Of a stretch of 57,500 nucleotides of DNA, positions 1-12,600 are shown one piece after another (within the stretch, counting starts at the first letter, position 1; each line of letters begins with the position of its first letter). The DNA lies in contig CAJNDS010000968.1 of assembly GCA_905221605.1 (NCBI GenBank), forward strand, positions 1 to 57,500. Reading direction: 5' to 3'. The stretch is from Symbiodinium natans. Taxonomy: Eukaryota > Sar > Dinophyceae > Suessiales > Symbiodiniaceae. Both the position numbers and the translations under genes were made by a program. The notes beneath the pieces were generated by a model. The model did not search any database. It was not told where the DNA came from and saw only the letters and a program-made list of their open reading frames with translations.

Positions 1-362
1 CCCCGATTCCCCCCAGAAAGAACAACACAATCCAAAACAATAAAAAGAAAAAGAATCGCAATCGGAATCGTCAAGATATGATCCTATTCGACAAGATATT
101 TATTTCTATTCATCAAGTTGTGGGCACCCCCATTGCAAGCAACAAACAAAATGGAAGCCACGTTGCAAACCCATCGAGATCCTATTGTGTTAGTTCTTCG
201 ACTTCCTCATACAATCGATTCCCAAATCATCGGCTCGAATCCTACAGCTCTTTCGTGCCTCTATTCACGATATCTTGCGGCGACCGCTTACGATCAGAAA
301 TAAAAGAGAGGCTGTATTCAATGGGTGATTTGCACTCTCTCTCTCTATCATAATATGGAGAC

Positions 363-576
363 CACGAATAGTGACACAATTGCAAAATCCAATGCGAGTT
401 TGATCCCATTCACTAAGCTGGTGGAAGAAATCACTATGGACAGCCACAACTACTTCCTTGAATACATCCTTTGGCCGAAATTTGCTGGTATCATCCTCCT
501 TCAAGTCAAGCACGGCTCCCAAGATGGAAGTAACGATTCCAAACGTTGTATAGTCGGCTGGCTTGTTTGGTCTGTA
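363..576 (-). CDS. Candidate exon, unidentified
   Basis: The acceptor is cgttcttgcag|. The open frame runs 71 codons, starting YRPNKPADYTTFGIVTSILG and including DLKEDDTSKFRPKDVFKEV, with a possible donor ATTCGTG|GTCTCC. Base composition is balanced and there is no telomere-like sequence. The plus strand is also open over this stretch, so the strand is inferred from its neighbours. Confidence 0.35.
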
Positions 577-1146
577 CTGCAAGAACGAACCCCCGAAACA
601 GCCGAGCACAGGAGAGCCGAAGCAAGGGAGGTGACAAAGATCAGACCTTTTTTGCCGGAGCCTTTTTTCAGTGAAGCTTCTTCAGCACGCGGAGTAAGCG
701 GTTGCTTCCCTCCTGCACCCAAACTCGCTGGCCTGTGGGTCTTGGGCTCTTCGGGCCGATTCGGTTTTTGGGCTTTTGGGGCTCTCGGGTTCATTCTAGG
801 CTTAACTAAGTCTGAGGACTGGTGGTGTAATCAGATATGCACCTTAATGGCAAAGTCGGTTGGTTTAAAAAAAGAAAAGAGGCGGCATATTCCTGAACCC
901 TAAAACTCCTAAAACCCCGAAAGCCCTAAAATCCAGGAGTGTTGGGGGAATCGTCGTCCGATCTCCCCGGTTTCCGAAGCACTAAAACCCTAAAACCCTA
1001 ACCCTAAACCCTACACACTAAAACCCCTGAAGCCCGAATTTCGGGCTGTTGGGCAGTCGTTGCCGGTGGCCTGAGAGCGTCTCGTCCAGCTCCTGGAGGC
1101 CATCGAGCCGGCGCAGCATGGAATCCAAGGCCTCTCGAGGGCTTTG

Positions 1147-1187
1147 GGTTTAGGGTTTAGGGTTTAGGGTTTAGGGTTTAGGGTTAT
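1147..1187 (+). repeat. Telomere-like tract and degenerate G-rich continuation
   Basis: Five TTTAGGG units. From 1436 to about 1790 the plus strand is a degenerate GGGTTTAGG-like, G-rich stretch with no supported exon. Confidence 0.9.
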
Positions 1188-2084
1188 AGAAATTGTATAG
1201 GGTTTGTGTCCGGAGTTTTGCCGGGTTTGGAGGGTTTTGCCGGGTTTTGCTTTTTTCCGCTCCACTGGTTTGGGGGGGGGGGGCTTTGGAAGCACCTTTC
1301 GGGGCTTTCTTTCGTCGTTTTTGGTGCCCTGAAAGCCATGCCTTTGTCTGATTTTTTTTGCACTGTGAAGGATGAAGGATTATTGCACGAGCTGGTCGTA
1401 GTGAAACGCTTACAATCTCTACTTTCTCCTGGTCTTAAGCGTTTAGGGTTTAGGGTTGAGGGCTTAGGGGCTTTGAGGGCTTTGGGTGCCTAGTTGGGGG
1501 ATGGGCTTTGGGGGATTTAGGGCCTTGAGGGTTGTGAGGGATGTAGGGCTTTGGGGGATTTAGGACTTTGAGGGTTGTGGGGGATTTAGGGCTTTGGGGG
1601 GTGTTGGGGGTGTTAGGGGTTTCAAGGCTTTGGGGGGGGGGGGGGGTTAGGAGTGTGCGTGAGGGTTTGAGGGTTTGAGGGTTGAGGGTGTTAGGTGTTT
1701 TTTGGGGCTTCGAGTCTTTTGGGGGTTTGGGGGGACGTCAGGGATTTTAGGGTTTTGAGGGTTTTAGGGCTTTGGGGGTGTTAGTGTGAGGGCTTTCTAG
1801 GGATTGTGTTCGGTTCTGCTTTAGGTGCTCCAAGAATTCACCGTCAAGGCCTTCAGTTCGGAGCCTTTCCCCAGCAACCCCGGCTACTGGGGCTTATCAT
1901 TCTATCCTATTAAAAAGTACAGGTGCCCACGTGACAGGACCAAAGCCCTAAACTTTCAGCAAGGGTCAGCCGAAGCCTGACAACCCTAACCCGCAAAGTT
2001 TAGGGTTTAGGGGCACCCTAAACCCTCAACCCTCAACCCTAAACCCTAAACAAGGGTTCAGGCTTGGGTTTAGGGTTTGAGGCG

Positions 2085-2211
2085 AGCTTCCCGACAGCGC
2101 ATCGGGGGGCCGCTGCAATGCACGCATTCACATCCGCAGTTCCCTTTTTTATCGAAGGGGTTAGCACCTGCTATAGGGGCCTTAACTTAAGAATAGGGTT
2201 TTGGGGGGGAT

Positions 2212-2243
<32 letters not shown>

Positions 2244-2420
2244 TCATATATATATAATATGTATATATATATATATATATATATTCATATCATAAAGGGA
2301 TCAGAAGGAAATGCTATTAGTAAATATTCCGACCCTTAAAGTACACCCTGAGCCAAGCGCCTCCTCCACTTTGTCGACTCCCTGCTGCCGCTCCCGACCT
2401 TGGTGGTCGTCCCTGGATCC
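2085..2420 (-). CDS. Two exons flanking a foldback-derived intron, unidentified
   Basis: The upstream exon 2420-2347 lies between ggttgag| and CAGG|GTGTAC. The downstream exon runs from 2167 to about 2085 after tatagcag|. Two phase-consistent readings exist: one joins ...RRLAQG to VLTPSIKKGTADVNACIAAA, the other continues ANPFDKKGNCGCECVHC. The intron 2346-2168 consists of one F2 element carrying an (AT)n expansion. No family recognised. Confidence 0.4.
2168..2346 (-). mobile_element. F2 foldback element acting as an intron, with internal (AT)n
   Basis: The F2 start (TATAGGGGCCTTAA on plus, 2172) and end (TAAATATTCCGACCC, near 2336) sit 4-10 nt inside the predicted splice sites (GTGTAC ... 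TATAGCAG on minus). The (AT)n tract at 2217-2290 lies where other copies have TATGGTGTATTTATA. Confidence 0.6.
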
Positions 2421-2431
2421 CTCAACCACCC

Positions 2432-2503
2432 GGTTAGGGTTTAGGGTTTAGGGTTTAGGGTTTAGGGCTTAGGGTTTAGGGTTTCGGGTTTAGGGTTTCG
2501 GGT
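2432..2503 (+). repeat. Telomere-like tract
   Basis: TTTAGGG with CTTAGGG and TTTCGGG variants, on the acceptor side of exon 2420. Confidence 0.95.
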
Positions 2504-2998
2504 CCCCCCCCCCCCAAGCCCGAAACCTTCACCCCTTTCAAGCCCCCCCGGGCGCACAGAGTTGCGGGTTTAGGGAGTTTAGGGCCTCGGGCCCTCTGAA
2601 GCGCCCAAACCCGAACTCCCTCAAGCCCAGGGCGCTGAGAGTTTAGGGCTTAGACCCGCGTCGCTACATGACTCCAAAGCTCTCATCCCCAAACGCTACA
2701 CCCCCCTAAACAGTCGCAGCCCCAAAGCTTAAGCCCCAAAACCCCAAACATTCAACAGTAAAGCACAGAATCGCTCAGCTGAGGATGTCCTCCGAAAACG
2801 GGAAAGAAAGGGCTTAGGGCTTTAGGGCCTGCTGGGGCCCTGAGATTTTGGAGCTTAATAAGAGCTTTCTGGGCTTAAGGCTTTAGGGTCTTGCTGAAAG
2901 GGTTAGAAGACACTTTTCTGTGGGTTTATATAGGGATTAGGTCTCATATATAACTAACTTCGTTCCAAATCCCCCCCCCCCCCAGTTTGGGGACATAC

Positions 2999-3052
2999 CT
3001 GCCTGTAGCTTCGAGCCCCCGGGCTGAACGTGGCCAGCTTGAGCTCGGCAAC
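2999..3052 (-). CDS. Candidate 54-nt exon, unidentified
   Basis: The acceptor is cctcgcgag| and the donor CAG|GTATGT is consensus. The encoded piece is VAELKLATFSPGARSYRQ, in phase at both ends. The intron downstream starts with a C14 run. Confidence 0.5.
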
Positions 3053-3164
3053 CTCGCGAGGCACAGATCCGAGCCTAAACCCTAAAACCTCTTGTAAAGG
3101 TTTTGGGGTTGTAGGGTTAGAACTGAAACCGCTCAAAGCCGAGTCAGCCCGAACACCTCTAAAC

Positions 3165-3280
3165 CTCTGAGTGTCTTTGAAACAGGGTTGGGCTTGATGC
3201 TGGAAGTGAGATGTCGCGAGCTTAGCAGAAGACGGGCCGACCGACTCCCCAAACGCTGATCTGTCCCAATATTTGCCGAA
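3165..3280 (-). CDS. Candidate exon, unidentified
   Basis: It lies between cggcaag| and CAGAG|GTTTAG and encodes FGKYWDRSAFGESVGPSSAK followed by a Gln-rich piece. A further 46-nt piece at 3388-3343 (GKQGRLHQELRAQAK, acceptor ggattcag) may be the preceding exon. Confidence 0.4.
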
Positions 3281-4100
3281 CTTGCCGGATCTTGGTACCC
3301 TAAACCCTAACGCCCCTACACCCGAAACCCTGAACCCCAAACGCTTGGCTTGAGCTCTCAGCTCTTGGTGCAAGCGCCCTTGCTTTCCCTGAATCCTGTC
3401 TTGCCTTATTCGGGTGTAGAGGGGCCCCAAACTTCCCCCGAATCGCATGCCCAATTCTTGGCTTAAAGGGGACTATCGTCGGGGTCCGAGGTCAAGCGCC
3501 AGGCATGAAATCTGAAGGCTTTCAAGCCCTGAACAAGTGCCGTGCTATGCCAGGAGCCCTACAAACCGACCGCAAATCTGGAGAACAAAGATCTGAAGCG
3601 ATCTGAATCCGAGATCCTGTACCATCATTTGGGGCAACTCCTCTTTAGGATTCGGAAGCTCCAAAACCCCCCAAAACACCCAGCAGGCCTCTACGTCTCG
3701 CCCGCTGAGCTCAACATCTGCCAAGTCGATGGTTTCCTCAAAAAAGGGGCTTGTGGGGGGGTGAGATTCACTGTACTTCCAACGCATTTATAAGCCCCTT
3801 AAGTGCCCTGATATTGTGATAAGTACAGTTATAGCCGGTTAATAAGTATTCTCAACCTCCAAGCAGGACCTGAAACTCGAATTCCGGGGTGGCTTCGGGA
3901 TGCTCAGGGGCCGCAGCCGTAGCTTGCACCCCGAACTGTGCAAGTCCGACATCTGCAGGCAAGTGGCTTCCGGCGAAAGGGCGGCGCCGTCTTTCTCCGG
4001 GTCCTGTGAAAAGCTTCGGGACCATGCCGGATTGTGGGGCGAATGGCAGTAGCTCAAATATCCTTCTGCAAAGGGGTACTTTTTATGAGTTTGTTTCGTC

Positions 4101-4229
4101 ACTCCCTCCCATTCCTCTCTATCCTTCCGCTCTCTCGTCTCTCTCTCTCCTCCCTCTCTCTCCTCTCTCTCTTTCCCTCTCTCTCTCTCTCTTTCTCTCT
4201 TTCTTTCTCTCTCTCTCTCTCTCTCTCTG
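4101..4229 (+). repeat. (CT)n polypyrimidine microsatellite
   Basis: This is a nearly uninterrupted CT/CCT tract. The Ser-Leu and Arg-Glu open frames over it are artefacts of the repeat. Confidence 0.95.
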
Positions 4230-5816
4230 TCCTCTCGGCTTCTCATTATGAATGTAAGGCATATTCCTGCTTTAAGCTCTGGGAACACCACTGCATGGGT
4301 CTCAGCCTCCGCGAAAGGCTCGGCGGCAGACTGCGGGTAAGGCTCCACGCCTGGGCAAGGCAAGGTTTTGGACCTTGGGTTCTTGGTGGTTTGGGGCTTA
4401 GAGCTTATGGGCTGATGCTCATGATGGCGGGGGTTTTGGGTCTTGCTCATGATGTTGGTGGGTTTGGGTCTAAAAGCCCCGGCGAGCACCAGCTGATGCT
4501 CATGATGCTCGGTTGTTTGGGTCTGAAAGCCCGGGCCAGCACCAGCTGATGATCATGATGTTGGTGGGTTTGGGTGTGAAAGACCGGGCGAGCACCACCT
4601 GATGCTCATGATGCTCGGGGGTTTTGGGTCCGAAAGCCCGGGCCAGCACCAGCTGATGCTCATGATGCGCGGGGGTTTTGGGTCTGGGTTTTGGGTCTGA
4701 AAGCCTGGGCGAGCACCAGCTGATGCTCATGATGCTCGGGTGTTTAGGACTGAAAGCCCGGGCCAGCACCAGCTGATGCTCATGATGCTGGTGGGTTTGG
4801 GTGTGAAAGCCCGGGCGAGCACCTCATGATGCTTGGGGTTTTGGGTCTGAAAGCGGGGCCAGCACCAGCTGATGCTCATGATGTGTGGGGGTTTTGGGTT
4901 TGAAAGCCCGGGCCAGCACCGGCTGATGCTCATGAAGCGCGGGGTTTTTGGTCTGAAAGCCCGGGCCAGCACCAGCTGATGCTCATCAGATTGGGGGGTT
5001 TGGGCGTGAAACCCAGAGCTAACACAAATTCTGAAAGCGCGGGCAACCACCAGCTGATGCTCATGATGCTCGAAGTCTTTGTTTGAAAGCTCGGGCCAGC
5101 ACCAGCTGCTGCGCATGATGCTCGGGGCTTCGAGTTTTGAAAGCTGGCACCAACACCAGCTGATGCTCATGATGTTGCGGGGTTTGGGTCTGAATTCCCG
5201 GGCGAGCACCAGCTGATGCTCATGGTGCTCGGGGGTTTTGGGTCTGAAAGCCCGGGCCAGCACCAGCTGATGCTCATGATGCGCGGGGGTTTTGGGTCTG
5301 AAAGCCCGGGGCCAGCACCAGCTGATGCTCATGATGCTCGGGGCTTTGGGTCTGAAAGCTGGCACCAACACCAGCTGATGCTCATGATGCGCGGGGGTTT
5401 TGGGTCTGAAAGGCCGGGCCAGCACCAGGTGATGCTCATGATGCTCGGGGCTTTGGGTCTGAAAGCTGCCACCAACACCAGCTGATGCTCATGATGCGCG
5501 GGGGTTTTGGGTCTGAAAGCCCGGGCCAGCACCAGCTGATGCTCATGATGCTCGGGGCTTTGGGTCTGAAAGCCCAGGCCAGCACCAGCTGATGCTGATG
5601 ATGTTTTGGTCTGAAAGCCCGGGCCAGCACCAGTTGATGCTCATGATGCTCGGGGCTGTGGGTCTGAAAGCTGGCACCAACACCAGCTGAGCACATGATG
5701 CGCGGGGTTTTGGGTTCTGCAAGCCCGGGCCAGCAACAGCTGATGCTCATGATGCTCGGGGCGTTGGATCTGAAAGCTGGCACCAACACCAGCTGATGCT
5801 CATGATGCGCGGGGGT

Positions 5817-6175
5817 TTTGGGTCTGAAAGCCCGGGCCAGCACCAGCTGATGCTCATGATGCTTTTGGCTTTGGGTCTGAAAGCTGGCACCAACACCAGC
5901 TGATGCTCATGATGAAGGGGGGGGGGTTTGGGTCTGAAAGCCCGGGCCAGCACCAGCAGCTGATGTTCGCAGCTGATGCTGATGATGCGCGGGGGTTTTG
6001 GGTTTAAAAGCCCGCGCCAGCACCAGCTGATGCTCATGATGCACGGGGGTTTTGGGTCTGAAAGCCCGGGCCAGCACCAGCTGATGCTCATGATGCTCGG
6101 CGCTTTGAAAGCTGGCACCAACACCAGCTGATGCTCATGATGCGCGGGGGTTTTGGGTCTGAAAGCCCGGGCCAG
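5817..6175. repeat. Higher-order duplication, copy 1
   Basis: This segment is repeated at 6804-7162 with a constant offset of 987 bp, including the rare GATGAAG plus G10 variant and the TGATGTTCGCAGCTGATGCTG variant. Confidence 0.85.
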
Positions 6176-6803
6176 CACCAGCAGCTGATGCTCATGATGC
6201 TCGGGGCTTTGGGTCTGAAAGCTGCCACCAACACCAGCTGATGCTCATGATGCGCGGGGGTTTTGGGTCTGAAAGCCCGGGCCAGCACCAGCAGCTGATG
6301 TTCGCAGCTGATGCTGATGATGCGCGGGGGTTTTGGGTCTAAAAGCCCGGGCCAGCACCAGCTGATGCTCATGATGCTCGGGGCTTTGAAAGCTGGCACC
6401 AACACCAGCTGATGCTCATGATGCGCGGGGGTTTTGGGTCTGAAAGGCCGGGCCAGCACCAGGTGATGCTCATGATGCTCGGGGCTTTGGGTCTGAAAGC
6501 TGGCACCAACACCAGCTGATGCTCATGATGCGCGGGGGTTTTGGGTCTGAAAGCCCGGGCCAGCACCAGCTGATGCTCATGATGCTCGGGGTTTTGGGTC
6601 TGAAAGTCTGAAAGCTGGCACCAACACCAGCTGATGCTCATGATGCGCGGGGGTTTTGGGTCTGAAAGCCCGGGCCAGCACCAGCTGATGCTCATGATGC
6701 TCGGGGCTCTGGGGCACCAACACCAGCTGATGCTCATGATACGCGGGGGTTTTGGGTCTGAAAGCCCGGGCCAGCACCAGCTGATGCTCATGATGCTCGG
6801 GGC

Positions 6804-7162
6804 TTTGGGTCTGAAAGCCCGGGCCAGCACCAGCTGATGCTCATGATGCTTTTGGCTTTGGGTCTGAAAGCTGGCACCAACACCAGCTGATGCTCATGAT
6901 GAAGGGGGGGGGGTTTGGGTCTGAAAGCCCGGGCCAGCACCAGCAGCTGATGTTCGCAGCTGATGCTGATGATGCGCGGGGGTTTTGGGTTTAAAAGCCC
7001 GCGCCAGCACCAGCTGATGCTCACGATGCACGGGGGTTTTGGGTCTGAAAGCCCGGGCCAGCACCAGCTGATGCTCATGATGCTCGGCGCTTTGAAAGCT
7101 GGCACCAACACCAGCTGATGCTCATGATGTGCGGGGGTTTTGGGTCTGAAAGCCCGGGCCAG
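6804..7162. repeat. Higher-order duplication, copy 2
   Basis: I found two substitutions relative to copy 1 (TCAT to TCAC near 7023; ATGC to ATGT near 7130). Related shorter blocks lie at 6290-6390 and 8805-8960. Confidence 0.85.
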
Positions 7163-9480
7163 CACCAGCTGATGCTCATGATGCGCGGGGGTTTTGGGTC
7201 TGAAAGCCCGGGCCAGCACCAGCTGATGCTCATGATGCTCGGGGTTTTGGGTCTGAAAGCCAGCACCAGCTGATGCTCATGATGCGCGGGGCTTTTGGGT
7301 CTGAAAGCCCGGGCCAGCACCAGTTGATGCTCATGATGCTCGGGGCTTTGGGTCTGAAAGCTGGCACCAACACCAGCTGATGCTCATGATGTGCGGGGTT
7401 TTGGGTTCTGCAAGCCCGGGCCAGCACCAGCTGATGCTCATGATGCTCGGGGCTCTGGGTCTGAAAGCTGGCACCAACACCAGCTAATGCTCACGATGCG
7501 CGGGGGTTTGGGTCTGAAAGCCCGGGCCAACACCAGGTGATGCTCATGATGCTCGGGGCTTTGGTTTTGAGGGCTGGCACCAACACCAGCTGATGCTCAT
7601 GATGCGCGGGGGTTTTGGGTCTGAAAGCCCGGGCCAGCACCAGCTGATGCTCATGATGCTCGGGGCTTTGGGTCCGAAAGCTGGCACCAACACCAGCTGA
7701 TGCTCATGATGCGCGGGGGTTTTGGGGGGCCAGCACCAGCTGATGCTCATCATGCTCGGGGCTTTGGGTCTGAAAGCTGGCACCAACACCAACTGATGCT
7801 GATGATGCACGGGGGTTTTGGGTCTGAAAGCCCGGGCCAGCACCAGCTGATGCTCATGATGCTCGGGGTTTTGGGTCTGAAAGCCCAGGCCAGCACCAGC
7901 TGATGCTCATGATGCTCGGGGCTTTGGGTCTAAAAGCTGGCACCAACACCAGCTGATGCTCATGATGCGCGGGGGTTTTGGGTCTGAAAGGCACCAACAC
8001 CAGCTGATGCTCATGATGCTCGGGGCTTTGGGTCTGAAAGCTGGCACCAACACCAGCTGATGCTCATGATGCGCGGGGGTTTTGGGTCTGAAAGCCCGGG
8101 CCAGCACCAGCTGATGCTCATGATGCTCGGGGTTTTGGGTCTGAAAGCCCAGGCCAGCACCAGCTGATGCTCATGATGCGCGGGGCTTTTGGGTCTGAAA
8201 ACCCGGGCCAGCACCAGTTGATGCTCATGATGCTCGGGGCTTTGGGTCTGAAAGCTGGCACCAACACCAGCTGATGCTCATGATGTGCGGGGTTTTGGGT
8301 TCTGCAAGCCGGGCCAGCAACAGCTGATGCTCATGATGCTCGGGGCTTTGGGTCTGAAAGCTGGCACCAACACCAGCGCTCATGATGCGCGGGGGTTTTG
8401 GGTCTGAAAGCCCGGGCCAGCACCAGCTGATGCTCATGATGCTCGGGGCTTTGGTTTTGAGGGCTGGCACCAACACCAGCTGATGCTCATGATGCGCGGG
8501 TTTTGGGTCTGAAAGTCTGAAAGCTGGCACCAACACCAGCTGATGCTCATGATGCTCCGGGCTCTGGGTCTGAAAGCTGGCACCAACACCAGCTGATGCT
8601 CATGATGCGCGGGGGTTTTGGGTCTGAAAGCCCGGGCCAGCACCAGCTGATGCTCATGATGCTCGGGGCTTTGGGTCTGAAAGCTGCCACCAACACCAGC
8701 TGATGCTCATGATGCGCGGGGGTTTTGGGTCTGAAAGCCCGGGCCAGCACCAGCTGATGCTCATGATGCGCGGGGGTTTTGGGTCTGAAAGCCCGGGCCA
8801 GCACCAGCAGCTGATGTTCGCAGCTGATGCTGATGATGCGCGGGGGTTTTGGGTCTAAAAGCCGGGCCAGCACCAGCTGATGCTCATGATGCACGGGGGT
8901 TTTGGGTCTGAAAGCCCGGGCCAGCACCAGCTGATGCTCATGATGCTCGGCGCTTTGAAAGCTGGCACCAACACCAGCTGATGCTCATGATGCGCGGGGG
9001 TTTTGGGTCTGAAAGCCCGGGCCTTTGGGTCTGAAAGCTGGCACCAACCAACACCAGCTGATGCTCATGATGCGCGGGGGTTTTGGGTCTGAAAGCCCGG
9101 GCCAGCACCAGCTGATGCTCATGATTCTCGGGGCTTTGGGTCTGAAAACTGCCACCAACACCAGCTGATGCTCATGATGCGCGGGGGTTTTGGGTCTGAA
9201 GCCCGGGCCAGCACCAGCTGATGCTCATGATGCTCGGGGCTTTGGGTCTGAAAGCTGGCACCAACGCCAGCTGATGCTCATGATGCTCGGGGCTGCGGGT
9301 CTGAAAGCTGGCACCAACACCAGCTGATGCAAATGATGCGCGGGGTTTTGGGTTCTGCAAGCCCGGGCCAGCACCAGCTGATGCTCATGATGCGAGGGGG
9401 GTTTTGGGTCTGAAAGCCCGGGCCAGCACCAGCTGATGCTCATGATGGTCGGGGCTTTGGTTTTGAACGCTGGCACGTAA

Positions 9481-9687
9481 GCATCAGCTCTTGCTGGCCC
9501 GGGCTTTCAGACCCAAAACCCCCGCGCATCATGAGCATCAGCTCGTGTTGGCGCCAGCTTTCAGACTCAGAGCCCCGAGCATCATGAGCATCAGCTGGTG
9601 CTGGCCCGGGCTTTCAGACCCGAAACCTCAGCTGGTGCTGGCCCGGGCTTTCAGACCTAAAACCCCCGCGCATCATGAGCCTCAGCT
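9481..9687 (-). repeat. Inverted block inside the minisatellite
   Basis: About four units are flipped: CTTTCAGACCCAAAACCCCC replaces the usual plus orientation. Normal orientation resumes at TTGGGTCTGAAAGCTGG. One of the inverted units is truncated. Confidence 0.9.
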
Positions 9688-12600
9688 TTGGGTCTGAAAG
9701 CTGGCACCAACACCAGCTGATGCTCATGATGCGCGGGGGGTTTTGTGTCTGAAAGCCAGGGCCAGCACAGCTGGTGCTCATGATGTGCGGGGGTTTTGGG
9801 TCTGAAAGCCCGGGCCAGCACCAGCAGCTGATGCTCATGATGCGCGGGGGTTTTGGGTCTGAAAGCCCGGGCCAGCAGCAGCTGATGCTCATGATGGTCG
9901 GGGCTTTGGGTCTGAAAGCTGGCACCAACACCAGCTGATGCTCATGATGCGCGGGGGTTTTGGGTCTGAATGCCCGGGCCAGCACCAGCTGATGCTCATG
10001 ATGCGCGGGGGTTTGGGGTCTGAAAGCCCGGGCCAGCACCAGGTGATGCTCATGATGCGCGGGGTTTTGGGTTCTGCAAGCCCGGGCCAGCACCAGCTGA
10101 TGCTCATGATGCTCGGGGCTTTGGGTCTGAAAGCTGGCACCAACACCAGCTGATGCTCATGATGTGCGGGGGGTTTTGGGTCTGAATGCCCAGGCCAGCA
10201 CCAGCTGATGCTCATGATGCGCGGGGGTTTTGGGTCTGAAAGCCCGGGCCAGCACCAGCTGATGCTCATGATGCGCGGGGGTTTTGGGTCTGAAAGCCCG
10301 GGCCAGCACCAGCTGATGCTCATGATGCGCGGGGGTTTTGGGTCTGAAAGCCCGGGCCAGCACCAGCTGATGCTCATGATGCTCGGGGCTTTGGGTCTGA
10401 AAGCTGGCACCAACACCAGCTGATGCTCATGATGCTCGGGGCTTTGGGTCTGAAAGCTGGCACCAACACCAGCTGATGCTCATGATGCGCGGGGTTTTGG
10501 GTTCTGCAAGCCCGGGCCAGCACCAGCTGATGCTCATGATGCTCGGGGCTTTGGGTCTGAAAGCTGGCACCAACACCAGCTAATGCTCATGATGCGCGGG
10601 GGTTTTGGGTCTGAAAGCCCGGGCCAGCACCAGCTGATGCTCATGATGCTCGGGGCTTTGGGTCTGAAAGCTGGCACCAACACCAGCTGATGCTCATGAT
10701 GCGGGGGTTTTGGGTCTGAAAGCCCGGGCCAGCACCAGCTGATGCTCATGATGCACGGGGCTTTGGGTCTGAAAGCTGGCACCGACACCAGCTGATGCTC
10801 ATGATGCGCGGGGGTTTTGGGTCTGAAAGCCCGGCACCAGCCGATGCACATGATGCGCGGGGTTTTGGGGTCTGAAAACCCGGGCCAGCACCAGCTGATG
10901 CTCATGATGCTCGGGGCTGTGGGTCTGAAAGCTGGCACCAACACCAGCTGATGCTCATGATGCTCGGGGCTGTGGGTCTGAAAGCCCGGGCCCTGCACCA
11001 GCTGATGCTCATCATGCTCGGGGCTTTGGGTCTGAAAGCTGGCACCAACACCAGCTGATGCTCATGATGCACGGGGGTTTTGGGTCTGAAAACCCGGGCC
11101 GGCACCAGCTGATGCTCATCATGCTCGGGGCTTTGGGTCTGAAAGCTGGCACCAACACCAACTGATGCTGATGATGCACGGGGGTTTTGGGTCTGAAAGC
11201 CCGGGCCAGCACCAGCTGATGCTCATGATGCGGGGGGGTTTTGGGTCTGAAAGCCCGGGCCAGCACCTGCTGATGCTCATGATGCGCGGGGGTTTTGGGT
11301 CTGAAAGGCACCAACACCAGCTGATGCTCATGATGCGCGGGGGTTTTGGGTCTGAAAGCCCGGGCCAGCACCAGCTGATGCTCATGATGCTCGGGGCTTT
11401 GGGTCTGAAAGCTGGCACCAACACCAGCTGATGCTCATGATGCGCAGGGGTTTTGGGTCTGAAAGCCCGGGCCAGCACCAGCTGATGCTCATGATGGTCG
11501 GGGCTTTGGGTCTGAAAGCTGGCACCAACACCAGCTGATGCTCATGATGCGCGGGGGTTTTGGGTCTGAAAGCCCGGGCCAGCACCAGCTGATGCTCATG
11601 ATGCTCGTTTGGGTCTGAAAGCTGGCACCAACACCAGCTGATGCTCATGATGCGCGGGGGTTTTGGGTCTGAAAGCCCGGGCCAGCACCAGCTGATGCTC
11701 ATGATGCTCGGGGCTTTGGGTCTGAAAGCTGGCACCAACACCAGCTGATGCTCATGATGCTCGGGGCTTTGGGTCTGAAAGCTGGCACCAACACCAGCTG
11801 ATGCTCATGATGCGCGGGGTTTGGGTCCGGGCCAGCACCAGGTGATGCTCATGATGCGCGGGGGTTTTGGGTCTGAAAGCCAGGGCCAGCACCAGCTGAT
11901 GCTCATGATGCTCGGGGCTTTGGGTCTGAAAGCTGGCACCAACACCAGCTGATGCTCATGGTGCGCGGGGGTTTGGGTCTGAAAGCCCGGGCCAGCACCA
12001 GCTGATGCTCATGATGCTCGGGGCTCACCGACACCAGCTGATGCTCATGATGTGCGGGGGTTTTGGGTCTGAAAGCCCGGGCCAGCACCAGCTGATGCAC
12101 ATGATGCGCGGGGGTTTTGGGTCTGAAAGCTGGCACCAACACCAGCTGATGCTCATGATGCGCGGGGGTTTTGGGGTCTGAAAACCCGGGCCAGCACCAG
12201 CTGATGCTCATGATGCTCGGGGCTGTGGGTCTGAAAGCTGGCACCAACACCAGCTGATGCTCATGATGCGCGTGGGCTTTGGGTCTGAAAGCCCGGGCCA
12301 ACACCAGCTGATGCTCATGATGCACGGGGGTTTTGGGTCTGAAAGCCCGGGCCCTGCACCAGCTGATGCTCATGATGCTCGGGGCTTTGGGTCTGAAAGC
12401 TGGCACCAACACCAGCTGATGCTCATGATGCGCGGGGGTTTTGGGTCTGAAAACCCGGGCCAGCACCAGCTGATGCTCATCATGCTCGGGGCTTTGGGTC
12501 TGAAAGCTGGCACCAACACCAACTGATGCTGATGATGCACGGGGGTTTTGGGTCTGAAAGCCCGGGCCAGCACCAGCTGATGCTCATGATGCTCGGGGTT

